Assembly: GCF_946479685.1 (NCBI RefSeq)
Contig: NZ_CAMLGS010000017.1
Span: 1 to 51,969 of the forward strand
DNA length: 51,969 nucleotides
Reading direction: 5' to 3'
From: an uncultured Methylotenera sp.
Lineage (GTDB): Bacteria > Pseudomonadota > Gammaproteobacteria > Burkholderiales > Methylophilaceae
How positions within the stretch are numbered: position 1 is the first letter of the stretch; each line of letters starts with the position of its first letter. The position numbers and the translations under genes were made by a program. The notes under the pieces were generated by a model. That model was not told where the DNA came from and did no database searches. It was given only the letters and a program-made list of their open reading frames with translations. This document shows positions 11,172-19,950 of this stretch, one piece after another.

Positions 11172-11864
11172 ATGTCTAAACAAGAGTTATTAAGGCGCTT
11201 GTCGCATCAATTTGTGAATGAAGGCTTGTTAACACAGGCGCTCACTCACCGTAGTTATGCAGGCCAAAATAATGAGCGGCTTGAGTTTTTGGGGGATGGT
11301 GTTCTCAACTTCATCATTGCACACCAGTTATATCAACGTTTCCCCAAACTGGCCGAGGGTGATTTAAGCCGCTTGCGTGCACAGCTGGTGAAAGAGGCAA
11401 CCTTGTCTGAAATTGCCTTATCCCTCAATCTTGGCGATGCGCTATTGCTGGGCGAAGGCGAGTTAAAGAGTGCCGGTTGGCGCAGGCCTTCTATTTTGGC
11501 TGATGCGTTAGAAGCGATTATCGGTGCTGTTTATCTGGATAGCGGTTTTGAAGCAGCGCAAACTTTTGTGTTAGGGCTGTACGCAGGCAAGCTAGAAACC
11601 ATAGACCCTAAAGTGATTGATAAAGACCCTAAATCTTTACTGCAAGAACTGCTGCAGAGTAGAAAAATCGCAGTCCCTGAATATACGGTCACACACACAA
11701 GCGGTGAAGCGCACGAGCAAAAGTTCGTGGTGGAGTGCTTAGTGGAAAAACATCAAATTCGCACAGTAGGTGAAGGCAGAAGCCGTCGCATCGCTGAACA
11801 GCAGGCAGCAGAACTTGCTTTGCTTGCGTTAAATAAACTCCATATTGGAAAAGTTAAAAAATGA
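11172..11864 (+). CDS. rnc: Ribonuclease III
   Basis: 230 residues from ATG 11172 (upstream GTG and TTG codons lack spacing to a ribosome site). The RNase III signature is ERLEFLGDGVL (Gly where Ser is common), with DALEAIIGAVYLDSGF, then a C-terminal double-stranded RNA-binding domain (DPKSLLQELLQ...GEGRSRRIAEQQAAELAL). It processes rRNA precursors and structured mRNAs. The stop overlaps the era start (ATGA), as in the rnc-era-recO operon of E. coli. Confidence 0.97.
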   Translation: MSKQELLRRLSHQFVNEGLLTQALTHRSYAGQNNERLEFLGDGVLNFIIAHQLYQRFPKLAEGDLSRLRAQLVKEATLSEIALSLNLGDALLLGEGELKSAGWRRPSILADALEAIIGAVYLDSGFEAAQTFVLGLYAGKLETIDPKVIDKDPKSLLQELLQSRKIAVPEYTVTHTSGEAHEQKFVVECLVEKHQIRTVGEGRSRRIAEQQAAELALLALNKLHIGKVKK

Positions 11865-12784
11865 CAGATATCAATGACGAGCTTGAAGTCCATACTTTAA
11901 GTGAAGGACCTTTCAAATGTGGTACGGTAGCGATTGTTGGGCGCCCGAATGTGGGTAAGTCTACGCTGCTGAACCATATTTTAGGCATGAAGTTGGCGAT
12001 TACCTCGCGTAAAGCGCAAACCACACGCCACCGTCTATTGGGCATCCATACCACAGATGATACGCAGTATTTATTTGTGGATACGCCAGGTTTTCAGCAA
12101 AAGCACCTTAATGCCTTAAATAAGGGTTTAAACAAAACAGTTACCCAAGTGCTGACAGAAGTAGATGTGGTGCTGTTCGTCATTGAGCCGATGAAGCTGG
12201 GTGATGCTGACCGTAAAGTATTGCAGCTGTTATCTGAGAAAACGCCGACGATTTTGGTCGTGAATAAGCTGGACTTGATGGGTGATAAAGGCAATGTGCT
12301 GCCGCTGATTCAAGACTTTGATCTGGAGTTTCCGTTCTCAGAAATCGTGCCAGTCAGTGCGAAAAAGAGCCTGAATCTGGATGAGTTATTGAAATCTATC
12401 CGCACTTATTTGCCTGAGCAAGACGCGATTTACTCAGAAGATGAGTTGACCGATAAAAATGAGCGCTTCCTCGCTGCAGAGTTGGTGCGTGAGAAAATAT
12501 TTAGACTGCTGGGTGACGAAATTCCTTACTCAGTTGCGGTTGAAGTTGAAAAGTTTGAAGTGGTGGGTAAGCTACGCCGTATTTTCTGCGCCATCATCGT
12601 TGATAAAGAAAGCCAGAAACCAATGCTGATTGGTAAAAACGGCGAGAAGCTCAAGCAAATCTCTACTGAAGCCAGACAAGACATGGAAAAACTGTTCGGC
12701 GGTAAGGTATACCTGGAGACTTGGGTAAAAGTTAAAGGCGGTTGGGCGGATGACGCTCGTGCGCTAAAATCGTTAGGTTACTAA
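11861..12784 (+). CDS. era: GTPase Era
   Basis: 307 residues. G1 is GRPNVGKST, the switch region includes TRHRLLGI, G3 is DTPGF, and G4 is NKLDL. The C-terminal KH domain (PMLIGKNGEKLKQIS) binds the 3' end of 16S rRNA. Era is an essential factor in 30S subunit maturation. It is translationally coupled to rnc by a 4-nt overlap. Confidence 0.98.
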   Translation: MTDINDELEVHTLSEGPFKCGTVAIVGRPNVGKSTLLNHILGMKLAITSRKAQTTRHRLLGIHTTDDTQYLFVDTPGFQQKHLNALNKGLNKTVTQVLTEVDVVLFVIEPMKLGDADRKVLQLLSEKTPTILVVNKLDLMGDKGNVLPLIQDFDLEFPFSEIVPVSAKKSLNLDELLKSIRTYLPEQDAIYSEDELTDKNERFLAAELVREKIFRLLGDEIPYSVAVEVEKFEVVGKLRRIFCAIIVDKESQKPMLIGKNGEKLKQISTEARQDMEKLFGGKVYLETWVKVKGGWADDARALKSLGY

Positions 12785-12850
12785 TCTGCGACTTGTTGCG
12801 AAGGTTGCCGGTATCAAGGTGATTGAATACAAGGTGGTTGGATAGTCGTT

Positions 12851-13585
12851 ATGGCGGTAGCGAACTCTCATCGTCAAGATAATCAGTCCGTTTACGTGCT
12901 GCATACTTACCCATTTAAAGAAACCAGCTTGGTTGTTGAGCTGTTTTCACGTGAGTTTGGGCGTGTAGCTACCACGGCAAAGGGCGCCAGGCGTCCACGC
13001 TCAGCCATGCGCGGCATGCTGCAGGCGTTTCAGCCTATGCTGGCAACGTGGTCAGGCAAATTAGAGCTTAAAACCCTGCATGGTCTAGAGTGGAACGGTT
13101 GCTTGCTCCTGCTGCAGGGGGAAGCGCTGATGTGTGGCTTCTATCTCAATGAGTTGCTGCTGAGGCTGTTACCGCGTGAAGACCCACACGAGGCGTTGTT
13201 TGCTTATTATGCCGAGACGTTAAAAGCCCTGGCAAGTAGGCAACATCTGGCAACTACGTTGCGTCGTTTTGAGCTCAAGTTTTTGCAAGAGCTAGGCTAT
13301 GCTATACCGTTACAGTTAGATGTTAACAACGCGCCGATTGTAATGCAGCAAGCTTATCGCTATGAGGCGGAGCATGGCGCATACCCAATTCGCGGCACGA
13401 TGAGTCGTTATGAAAATGGCGTGCAGCTGTCGGGCAAGACCTTAATCGATATGTTGAACGACGATTACAGTGATGAACAAACACAGCAGCAAAGTAAGCA
13501 GTTAATGCGCTATCTGTTAGCGCATTACTTAGGCGATAAGCCGCTGCATACCCGGCAGTTACTGATTGAACTGCAAGGGTATTAA
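12851..13585 (+). CDS. recO: DNA repair protein RecO
   Basis: 244 residues. The N-terminal OB-fold starts VYVLHTYPFKETSLVVELFSREFG and contains AKGARRPRS, a RecO hallmark. The helical part follows (FYLNELLLRLLPREDPH, LRRFELKFLQELGY). RecO loads RecA onto SSB-coated DNA in the RecFOR pathway. The usual zinc-cysteine cluster of some RecO proteins is not apparent. Third gene of the rnc-era-recO series, 66 nt after era. Confidence 0.95.
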   Translation: MAVANSHRQDNQSVYVLHTYPFKETSLVVELFSREFGRVATTAKGARRPRSAMRGMLQAFQPMLATWSGKLELKTLHGLEWNGCLLLLQGEALMCGFYLNELLLRLLPREDPHEALFAYYAETLKALASRQHLATTLRRFELKFLQELGYAIPLQLDVNNAPIVMQQAYRYEAEHGAYPIRGTMSRYENGVQLSGKTLIDMLNDDYSDEQTQQQSKQLMRYLLAHYLGDKPLHTRQLLIELQGY

Positions 13586-13661
13586 CAAACTTCTTGAGGC
13601 AGCGCAAAGTGCAATAGGCATGAGCTGCCATAATATTTTGATTTATTAAGGTGATAGACGC

Positions 13662-14390
13662 ATGATTAAATTGGGTGTCAATATCGACCACGTTGCAACA
13701 ATCCGTCAGGCACGTGGCACTAAGTATCCTAGCGTAGTACAAGCAGCTTTGCGAGCAGAACAGTCTGGCGCAGATAGCATTACTTTGCATTTACGTGAAG
13801 ATCGCCGTCATATGCAAGATGCAGACATTTTTGCCTTGCGTCCTTTACTGCAAACCAAAATGAACCTGGAATGTGCAGTGACCGATGAGATGCTGGATAT
13901 CGCGATTAAAGTCGCACCACAAGATGTATGCTTGGTGCCTGAGCGTCGCGAAGAGCGCACCACCGAGGGTGGGTTAGATGTTATTGGCAACTTTGAAAAA
14001 GTGCAGCATGCGGTTAAAAAACTAAGTGATGCAGGTATTCGTGTATCTCTGTTTATTGCCCCGGATTTAGCACAAATCGATGCTGCTGTTAAAGTAGGCG
14101 CGCCGGTGATTGAGCTGCATACCGGCACTTTTGCCGATGCAGAAACCGAACGCGCACAAACAGCCGAACTTGACCGCATTGAGCGTGCCTTGCAGCATGC
14201 AAAAGACGCACGTTTAGTGGTCAATGCCGGGCATGGCCTGCACTATCATAATGTGCATCATGTTGCGCGCATGTACGGGTTTGAAGAGCTGAATATTGGT
14301 CATGCCATTGTGGCACATGCTTTGTTTGTGGGCTGGGATAATGCCGTGCGTGAGATGAAGTCTTTAATGCAGCAGTTTGCACCTAAATAG
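13662..14390 (+). CDS. pdxJ: Pyridoxine 5'-phosphate synthase
   Basis: 242 residues; a TIM-barrel enzyme joining 1-deoxyxylulose 5-phosphate and 3-amino-2-oxopropyl phosphate to make pyridoxine 5'-phosphate. Signatures are [61 protein letters not shown] and [11 protein letters not shown]. The recO-pdxJ-acpS order is conserved in proteobacteria. Confidence 0.98.
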   Translation: MIKLGVNIDHVATIRQARGTKYPSVVQAALRAEQSGADSITLHLREDRRHMQDADIFALRPLLQTKMNLECAVTDEMLDIAIKVAPQDVCLVPERREERTTEGGLDVIGNFEKVQHAVKKLSDAGIRVSLFIAPDLAQIDAAVKVGAPVIELHTGTFADAETERAQTAELDRIERALQHAKDARLVVNAGHGLHYHNVHHVARMYGFEELNIGHAIVAHALFVGWDNAVREMKSLMQQFAPK

Positions 14391-14418
14391 TACCCCATCA
14401 TCAGGTAAAAGGTAGTTA

Positions 14419-14796
14419 ATGATTTTTGGTATAGGCACAGATGTGGTGGAAGTCACGCGGATTAAAGACTCGATCGCCGAGTTTGGTGATATGTTCGCAC
14501 GCAGAATACTGGCCGAGAGTGAACTGGAAAGTTATCAGCAATCGCAGATTAAGGCGCGTTTTCTAGCTAAGCGCTTTGCTGCTAAAGAGGCGTTTTCTAA
14601 GGCATTGGGTACTGGCTTGCGTGCACCTGCCACTTTGCAGAATATCGCTGTGACCCACGATGCCCTAGGTAAGCCTATGCTGGTATTGGCGCCGGCATTA
14701 CAGGCGTTGCTAGACGAAAAGCATATCAGTCACACACATCTCAGTATCAGTGACGAGAAAAACCTGGCAGCCGCTTTCGTGGTACTGGAAATATAA
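14419..14796 (+). CDS. acpS: Holo-[acyl-carrier-protein] synthase
   Basis: 125 residues. GIGTDVVEVTRI holds the Mg-binding D8, and RFAAKEAFSKALGTG holds the second acidic ligand. It transfers 4'-phosphopantetheine from CoA to ACP. It ends at TAATG, sharing one base with the start of the next gene. Confidence 0.97.
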   Translation: MIFGIGTDVVEVTRIKDSIAEFGDMFARRILAESELESYQQSQIKARFLAKRFAAKEAFSKALGTGLRAPATLQNIAVTHDALGKPMLVLAPALQALLDEKHISHTHLSISDEKNLAAAFVVLEI

Positions 14797-15602
14797 TGAC
14801 TGCCTCAACAGTACGTGATTCTTTACATCAGCCTGATATGGCACGCCGTTTTGGTGGCGTGGCTAGGCTATACGGTGCAGATGGCTTAACCAAGTTGCAG
14901 TCTGCGCATATGTGTGTGATAGGTATAGGCGGCGTGGGCAGTTGGGCTGCTGAAGCGCTGGCGCGCAATGCAGTAGGGAATATCAGCTTAATCGATTTAG
15001 ATAACGTTGCAGAATCTAACGTTAACCGTCAACTGCATGCCTTAGAAGATACTTTTGGTAAAGCCAAAGTTACCGCCATGCGTGAGCGTATTATTGCGAT
15101 TAACCCCTTAGCTAAGGTATTGGAAGTGGAAGACTTTGTAACGGTAGAGAATGTCGCTGCCATGCTGAGTCAGCCTTATGACTATGTGATTGACTGCGTG
15201 GATGACGCTAAGGCAAAAGTAGCGATTGCCGCTTATTGCCGCGCGCACAAGCTACCGTTAGTCACAGTAGGTGCAGCCGGTGGTCGCTTAGACCCCACGC
15301 GTATACAGACGGCTGATCTCGCCCATGTGTCTGGTGATAGATTGCTGGCCAAAGTGCGTAATCAATTACGCCGAGACCATCAATTTCCTAAAGCTACTAA
15401 CAGTAAAAAATCCGATAAGTTTGGCATACAGGCAGTTTACTCCGATGAGCCTGTAATTAAGCCTGATGCGGCCTGTGAGGTAGAGAGTAATACTGGCGTG
15501 ACTGGCTTAAATTGTGCAGGTTATGGCTCTAGCGTATGTGTTACCGCACCATTTGGCTTTACCGCATCCGCTTTAGCGCTAAAATCTTTCTTGTTAAAAT
15601 GA
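14796..15602 (+). CDS. tcdA: tRNA threonylcarbamoyladenosine dehydratase (TcdA/CsdL, ThiF family)
   Basis: 268 residues, an E1-like ATP-dependent enzyme that cyclises t6A37 in tRNA. RRFGGVARLYGADGL is the family N-terminus. The nucleotide-binding GIGGVGSWAAEALARNAVG, the motif DLDNVAESNVNRQ, and the C-terminal Cys/Gly-rich segment (TGVTGLNCAGYGSSVCVTAPFG) are present. It starts on the last base of the acpS stop codon. Confidence 0.94.
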   Translation: MTASTVRDSLHQPDMARRFGGVARLYGADGLTKLQSAHMCVIGIGGVGSWAAEALARNAVGNISLIDLDNVAESNVNRQLHALEDTFGKAKVTAMRERIIAINPLAKVLEVEDFVTVENVAAMLSQPYDYVIDCVDDAKAKVAIAAYCRAHKLPLVTVGAAGGRLDPTRIQTADLAHVSGDRLLAKVRNQLRRDHQFPKATNSKKSDKFGIQAVYSDEPVIKPDAACEVESNTGVTGLNCAGYGSSVCVTAPFGFTASALALKSFLLK

Positions 15603-15727
15603 GTGTGATGGCATCATCATTGGCGATGATGTCAGGTATTTGCACCATCATGTATTTTCTGTCATATATTTTCAGCGATGCCTTACGTTGGTATCAAATC
15701 AGCAATTCATCTTCCTCAAGCGCATGA
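15599..15727 (+). CDS. Possible small membrane ORF overlapping the tcdA stop
   Basis: A 42-residue reading frame starts at ATG 15599, overlapping the tcdA stop (ATGA). It has one hydrophobic segment (SGICTIMYFLSYIFS) and a Ser-rich end. No clear Shine-Dalgarno is visible, and a CATCATC/GATGATG hairpin (15612-15631) lies inside it. It fills the space between tcdA and the isomerase. It could be real through coupled translation or just chance. Confidence 0.25.
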   Translation: MSVMASSLAMMSGICTIMYFLSYIFSDALRWYQISNSSSSSA

Positions 15728-15742
15728 AAGGCGATGGTTGGT

Positions 15743-16531
15743 ATGACTAAGCGACGCAAGCTGATAGTGGGTAACTGGAAGCTGCACGGCAGCATTGCGG
15801 GTAATCAGCAACTATTACAGCAGTTGAGGGCGCAATTAAAAACGCTGAATGCAGTAGATTTTGCGCTGTGCTTACCCTATGTTTATTTGTTTCAGGGCCA
15901 GCAGTTATTGGCTGGTAGCAATATTTTGTGGGGCTCGCAAAATGTGAGCCAGTATGATGAAGGCGCTTATACCTCATGCATCTCCGCGGCAATGATCGCT
16001 GAGTTTGGTTGTCGTTTTGTGATTGTCGGGCATTCCGAGCGGCGTTTGCTGCGCTTGGACAGTTATGATGTCATCGCGACAAAGCTGTTGCGTGCTTTAG
16101 CTAGTGGACTGACTCCAATATACTGCGTGGGTGAAACGCAGCAAGAGCGTGATGCTGACATGGCAGAAGAGGTGATTCGGCAGCAGTTGCTGAATATGTT
16201 AAATGCCTTAGATGATGAGGCATTACTGCGAGCTAAGGCTCTCAATCTCGTAGTTGCTTATGAGCCAGTATGGGCAATTGGCACTGGGCAATATGCCAGC
16301 CCGCAACAAGCACAATCGATGCACGTGCTGATTCGACAGTTGATTGCGGCTAGGGATTTGGCATTCTCAAAACAAGTGCGCATCCTCTACGGAGGTAGTT
16401 TAACCGCTGATAACGCACATGACATACTCTCCATGCCAGATATAGACGGCGGCCTGTTAGGGCGGTCATCTTTAGATGCGGCAGCTTTTCCGCAAATTTC
16501 ATGTATTGCTAATGATTTGGCGCAAAGGTAG
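15743..16531 (+). CDS. tpiA: Triosephosphate isomerase, first of two copies
   Basis: 262 residues from ATG 15743; an ATG at 15734 is also in frame, but 15743 gives the family-like start MTKRRKLIVGNWKLHG. It interconverts dihydroxyacetone phosphate and glyceraldehyde 3-phosphate. The catalytic Lys in GNWKLH, His in VIVGHSERR, Glu in AYEPVWAIGTG and the phosphate-binding YGGS and GGLLGRSSL are all present. After HSERR the usual G-E pair is replaced (LLRLDSYDV). It differs clearly from the copy at 48936. It is not in the usual secG context, which the second copy occupies. Confidence 0.93.
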   Translation: MTKRRKLIVGNWKLHGSIAGNQQLLQQLRAQLKTLNAVDFALCLPYVYLFQGQQLLAGSNILWGSQNVSQYDEGAYTSCISAAMIAEFGCRFVIVGHSERRLLRLDSYDVIATKLLRALASGLTPIYCVGETQQERDADMAEEVIRQQLLNMLNALDDEALLRAKALNLVVAYEPVWAIGTGQYASPQQAQSMHVLIRQLIAARDLAFSKQVRILYGGSLTADNAHDILSMPDIDGGLLGRSSLDAAAFPQISCIANDLAQR

Positions 16532-16594
16532 TAAATTTTATATAGTGAACCTCTTCATTAGGCTGTAGTCACTACCTGAGTAGTGTTAGGCGTT

Positions 16595-16620
16595 GGCTGG
16601 CTTAGGCTAGCCTTCTTCTT
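16595..16620 (+). terminator. Intrinsic terminator after the first tpiA
   Basis: GGCTGGC (16595-16601), loop TTAG, GCTAGCC (16606-16612), then TTCTTCTT. The 7-bp stem contains one G-T pair. A second perfect hairpin, CACTAC-CTGA-GTAGTG, lies just upstream near 16570-16585. Confidence 0.55.
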
Positions 16621-16664
16621 GAGCGAGTTTCCACGTATTTCACATAGATGACGGTTTTTATTAA

Positions 16665-16698
16665 TTTTCATGACACTGTCATAATTGTTGCTTATGCT
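16665..16698 (+). promoter_or_regulatory. Candidate Pho box and -10 element of ppk
   Basis: TTTTCAT-GACA-CTGTCAT (16665-16682) has the 7+4+7 layout of a PhoB-binding Pho box. TATGCT (16693-16698) lies 10 bp after it, the expected place for the -10 of a PhoB-activated promoter. The ppk start codon is 28 nt further on. Phosphate-starvation control of ppk is known in enterobacteria; here it is inferred. Confidence 0.7.
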
Positions 16699-16725
16699 GA
16701 ATGAAATAACTAATTAGAAAATATC

Positions 16726-18801
16726 ATGCGTTCAGTCAATTCACCGCTTAAATTACTTAATCGAGATATCAGTATATTGGCATTTAATGCGCGGGTGCTG
16801 AGTCTTGCACAGAATGCAGAATATCCGCTGCTGGAGCGACTGCGTTTTCTTTGCATAGTATCTTCTAATCTTGATGAGTTCTTTGAAGTGCGCGCCGCGC
16901 CGCATGTGGATGCGATGCGTGACAATGAGAAAAAAACCGACGTTAACGTACAAAGCTATTTGGAAATATCAAAGGCTGCGCATATCCTGGTAGAAAAGCA
17001 GTACGAGATTTTCAATACCGATTTAATGCCTGCACTCACCAATGCCGGCGTCTATCTAGTGTCTAACGCTGAGCGTACACTAGAGCAAAAGCGATGGGTA
17101 GCACGTTATTTTGAGTCTAGTGTGCGTCCATTATTGGTACCGGTGGCACTTGATCCATCTCATCCTTTCCCGCAAGTGGCCAATAAGTCTTTAAATTTTA
17201 TCGTGTCGCTAGGCGGTACTGATGCGTTTGGCCGCAATAATAATATTGCTATTGTGAAGGTACCCAGAGCCTTACCACGCTTAATCAAACTGCCTAAGCA
17301 CTTAAGCGGCAAACACCAAAAATTTGTGTCGTTATCCAGCATTATCCGAGCGCATTTGGCTAGCTTATTTGCCGGGCGCGAGGTGTTGTGCTTCTCCCAG
17401 TTTCGCGTCACCCGGCACTCTGATTTAGCTGTGGATGAAGAAGACGTAAAAAACCTGAGAACTGCGTTAAGAAAAGGCTTGGTGCAACGTCATTTTGGTG
17501 AAGCGGTACGCTTAGAGGTGTCGCACGGTTGCGATGAAAGACTGGCCAAGTTATTGCTGCAGCAGTTTGACTTGCCTAAGCAGTCGCTATACCGCGTGAA
17601 TGGCTTGGTGAATCTTGCGCGCTTGATGCAGTTGGCTGATTTAGCCGAAGGCGACCAGCTCAAATTTAAGCCGTATGAGCCGCAAATTAGCCAACAGCTA
17701 GTGCCTAATCAGTCGTTTTTTACACAGCTCAAGCAGCAGGATATTCTTATCCATCAGCCTTACGAGAGTTTTGAATCGGTGATTGATTTCCTGCGTGAGG
17801 CGGTAAATGACCCTGATGTGCTTTCTATCCAGCAAACTATTTACCGCACAGGCTCTGACCCACGCATGCTGAAACTGCTACAGGAGGCAGTGCGTCGAGG
17901 TAAAGAGGTGATGGCGGTGGTTGAGCTTAAAGCCAGGTTTGATGAAGAGGCCAACATTAACTGGGCTGAGGATCTGGAATCTGTAGGGGCGCAGGTGGTG
18001 TATGGCATCGTTGGGTTAAAAACTCACGCTAAAATGCTACTGGTGATGCGTCGCGAAGCTGCTGGTCTCAAGTACTACGGCCATGTTTCTACTGGCAACT
18101 ATAATCCAAGAACCGCACGGCTTTATACCGATGTCAGTATGCTGACTGCAGATGTGCAGATTACCCGTGATATGGAGCATTTGTTCAGGCATATTGCCAG
18201 TCAGGTGAAATTGCCGCGTATGCAAAAACTGCTGGTGGCCCCATTTAACTTGCACAAGCAGATGCTGGCCAAAATCAGAGCAGCCGAAACATGTGCCAAA
18301 GCGGGTAAGCCTGCTTCTATTATCTTGAAAATGAATGCATTAACGGACGAGGCGTTAGTGAAAGCATTAGTGCGGGCAGGGCGGGCTGGCGTAGAAATCG
18401 ACCTAATCCTGCGTGGAGCCTGCATTTTACCGATTGATGCACCAGGACTGAATGGACGTATTCGTGTACGTTCTGTGATTGGCCGCTTACTGGAGCATTC
18501 ACGCGTATTTTATTTCAAAATCGCAGATGACGAGCATATGTGGTTATCTAGTGCGGATTGGATGAACCGTAACATGATGCGCCGTGTTGAAATTGCATGG
18601 CCGATTACAGATGCCAAGAATCGTGCCCGTATTTTGCAAGAGTGCTGCCAAATGTATTTAGAAGATAACCATGATGCATGGATATTAAACGCGGATGGCA
18701 CTTATCAGCCGATTGCTGCACAAGTGCATAAGACTAAGTCTGGTGAGTCGGCACGTGTTCACAGTGCGCAACAGCAGTTGCTGCAAAAGTATACGGATTA
18801 A
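16726..18801 (+). CDS. ppk: Polyphosphate kinase 1
   Basis: 691 residues, the full PPK1 length. It polymerises the gamma-phosphate of ATP into polyphosphate at the membrane. The N-terminal domain has the family start (NRDISILAFNARVL, LERLRFLCIVSSNLDEFFEVR). The two phospholipase-D-like C-terminal domains carry the phospho-accepting H434 (GLKTHAKMLL) and H591 (RLLEHSRVFYF), plus STGNYNPRTARLYTD and LSSADWMNRNM. Exopolyphosphatase lies 3 kb downstream on the other strand, so both enzymes of polyphosphate turnover are in this window. Confidence 0.98.
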   Translation: MRSVNSPLKLLNRDISILAFNARVLSLAQNAEYPLLERLRFLCIVSSNLDEFFEVRAAPHVDAMRDNEKKTDVNVQSYLEISKAAHILVEKQYEIFNTDLMPALTNAGVYLVSNAERTLEQKRWVARYFESSVRPLLVPVALDPSHPFPQVANKSLNFIVSLGGTDAFGRNNNIAIVKVPRALPRLIKLPKHLSGKHQKFVSLSSIIRAHLASLFAGREVLCFSQFRVTRHSDLAVDEEDVKNLRTALRKGLVQRHFGEAVRLEVSHGCDERLAKLLLQQFDLPKQSLYRVNGLVNLARLMQLADLAEGDQLKFKPYEPQISQQLVPNQSFFTQLKQQDILIHQPYESFESVIDFLREAVNDPDVLSIQQTIYRTGSDPRMLKLLQEAVRRGKEVMAVVELKARFDEEANINWAEDLESVGAQVVYGIVGLKTHAKMLLVMRREAAGLKYYGHVSTGNYNPRTARLYTDVSMLTADVQITRDMEHLFRHIASQVKLPRMQKLLVAPFNLHKQMLAKIRAAETCAKAGKPASIILKMNALTDEALVKALVRAGRAGVEIDLILRGACILPIDAPGLNGRIRVRSVIGRLLEHSRVFYFKIADDEHMWLSSADWMNRNMMRRVEIAWPITDAKNRARILQECCQMYLEDNHDAWILNADGTYQPIAAQVHKTKSGESARVHSAQQQLLQKYTD

Positions 18802-18821
18802 TTAAACTGTTTAAACCACAT

Positions 18822-19295
18822 ATGGCAAATTTAATTATTTGGCGTCACGCGGAAGCTGAAGTGCAAAGTGATAGCGGCCATGATAGCGATCGTGCATTAA
18901 CCAAGCGTGGCCGTAAAGATGCGGCCAAAATTGCAAAATGGCTGCATAAACACTTGCCTGAGCATACCGAGTTATTATGCAGCCCGGCACGCCGCTGTTT
19001 GCAAACAGCCGATGCCTTGCATGAGTTAAATCATATGGAAATCAAGATTGCTGACTACCTAACTGTAGATAGTGACGTGGCGTGTATGATGCAAGCAATT
19101 GCAAATGAGGACAATACACAAACAATTTTGTTAGTAGGCCATCAGCCTAACCTTGGCTTGTTTATTAGTCAGTTATTGGGCCTGCATCAAAGTGCATGTG
19201 TCGTAAAGAAGGGGGCGGTGTGGTGGCTAAAGCAGCGTATGGTGAATGGTGTGACGCATTACTCCATCGAAGCCGTGAAGCAGCCAGGCTTTTGA
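18822..19295 (+). CDS. sixA: SixA-type phosphohistidine phosphatase
   Basis: 157 residues of the histidine phosphatase superfamily. The catalytic RHG-type motif is LIIWRHAEAE (R8, H9), with DRALTKRGRKDA, the second arginine in SPARRCLQTA and the second histidine in LLVGHQPNLG. SixA enzymes dephosphorylate phosphohistidine in phosphorelay or PTS proteins. It starts 20 nt after ppk and is probably cotranscribed with it; a similar ppk-sixA neighbourhood occurs in other proteobacteria as far as I recall. Confidence 0.88.
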   Translation: MANLIIWRHAEAEVQSDSGHDSDRALTKRGRKDAAKIAKWLHKHLPEHTELLCSPARRCLQTADALHELNHMEIKIADYLTVDSDVACMMQAIANEDNTQTILLVGHQPNLGLFISQLLGLHQSACVVKKGAVWWLKQRMVNGVTHYSIEAVKQPGF

Positions 19296-19476
19296 TAGCG
19301 ATACACGGCGCGCATGGCTATACACTGTAATTGAACTGTGCTATGTTAGCTTCGTAGGCAAATTTAATACTCGTATTAGATGGTCATGATCGCCAGCCTA
19401 TTATTAGCATTCGAGTAAGCTAAAAGATTTAAACCATCTTTAATTAACTAAATTTCAATGATAAGGAGTACTTGCC

Positions 19477-19875
19477 ATGATTTTCGTTAAACGTTTTTTC
19501 AGTGCATTCCTAGCAGCTTCCATTTTATTTACAGGTTCAGTACAAACAGTACAGGCCGCCATGATTAGCTCAGCGCAAGTTGCTGAGAGTGCTTTTTCAA
19601 CAGCGGGTGATCAAGACCGTGCACGCATTATCGCAGCCTTATCACGCACCGATGTGCAGGCTGCCTTGATTGAGCGTGGTATTGACCCAGCACAAGCGCG
19701 CAATCGTGTTGCTTCATTAACCGATGAAGAGGCCAATGCGATGGCAACTCAAATTGAAAACGCACCAGCCGGTAGCGGTATTATTGGCGCAATTCTTTTA
19801 GTATTTCTAGTGTTGTTGTTAACCGATATTCTTGGTTTCACTAAAGTGTATCCATTTACACGTTCTGTACGTTAG
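19477..19875 (+). CDS. PA2779 family small exported membrane protein
   Basis: 132 residues. A signal peptide (FSAFLAASILFTGSVQTVQAA) is followed by a helical segment (DRARIIAALSRTDVQAALIERGIDPAQARNRVASLTDEEA) and a C-terminal membrane span (GIIGAILLVFLVLLLTDILG). This matches the family named for Pseudomonas PA2779, which is paired with a PA2778-type peptidase as here. An AAGGAG Shine-Dalgarno lies upstream. The role is not established. Confidence 0.8.
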   Translation: MIFVKRFFSAFLAASILFTGSVQTVQAAMISSAQVAESAFSTAGDQDRARIIAALSRTDVQAALIERGIDPAQARNRVASLTDEEANAMATQIENAPAGSGIIGAILLVFLVLLLTDILGFTKVYPFTRSVR

Positions 19876-19909
19876 TTGTGTTAGCCTAATTTAGGTTTTG
19901 TCAGGATAG

Positions 19910-19950
19910 AAAGCCAGCATGTTGCAAAAATGGATCATGCTGGCTTTTTG
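19910..19950 (+). terminator. Terminator-like hairpin covering the start of the next gene
   Basis: AAAGCCAGCATG (19910-19921) pairs perfectly over 12 bp with CATGCTGGCTTT (19936-19947), followed by a T-rich stretch. The ATG of the downstream gene (19919-19921) is inside the left arm. It could end the PA2779-type transcript or hide the start codon of the PA2778-type gene. Confidence 0.6.
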
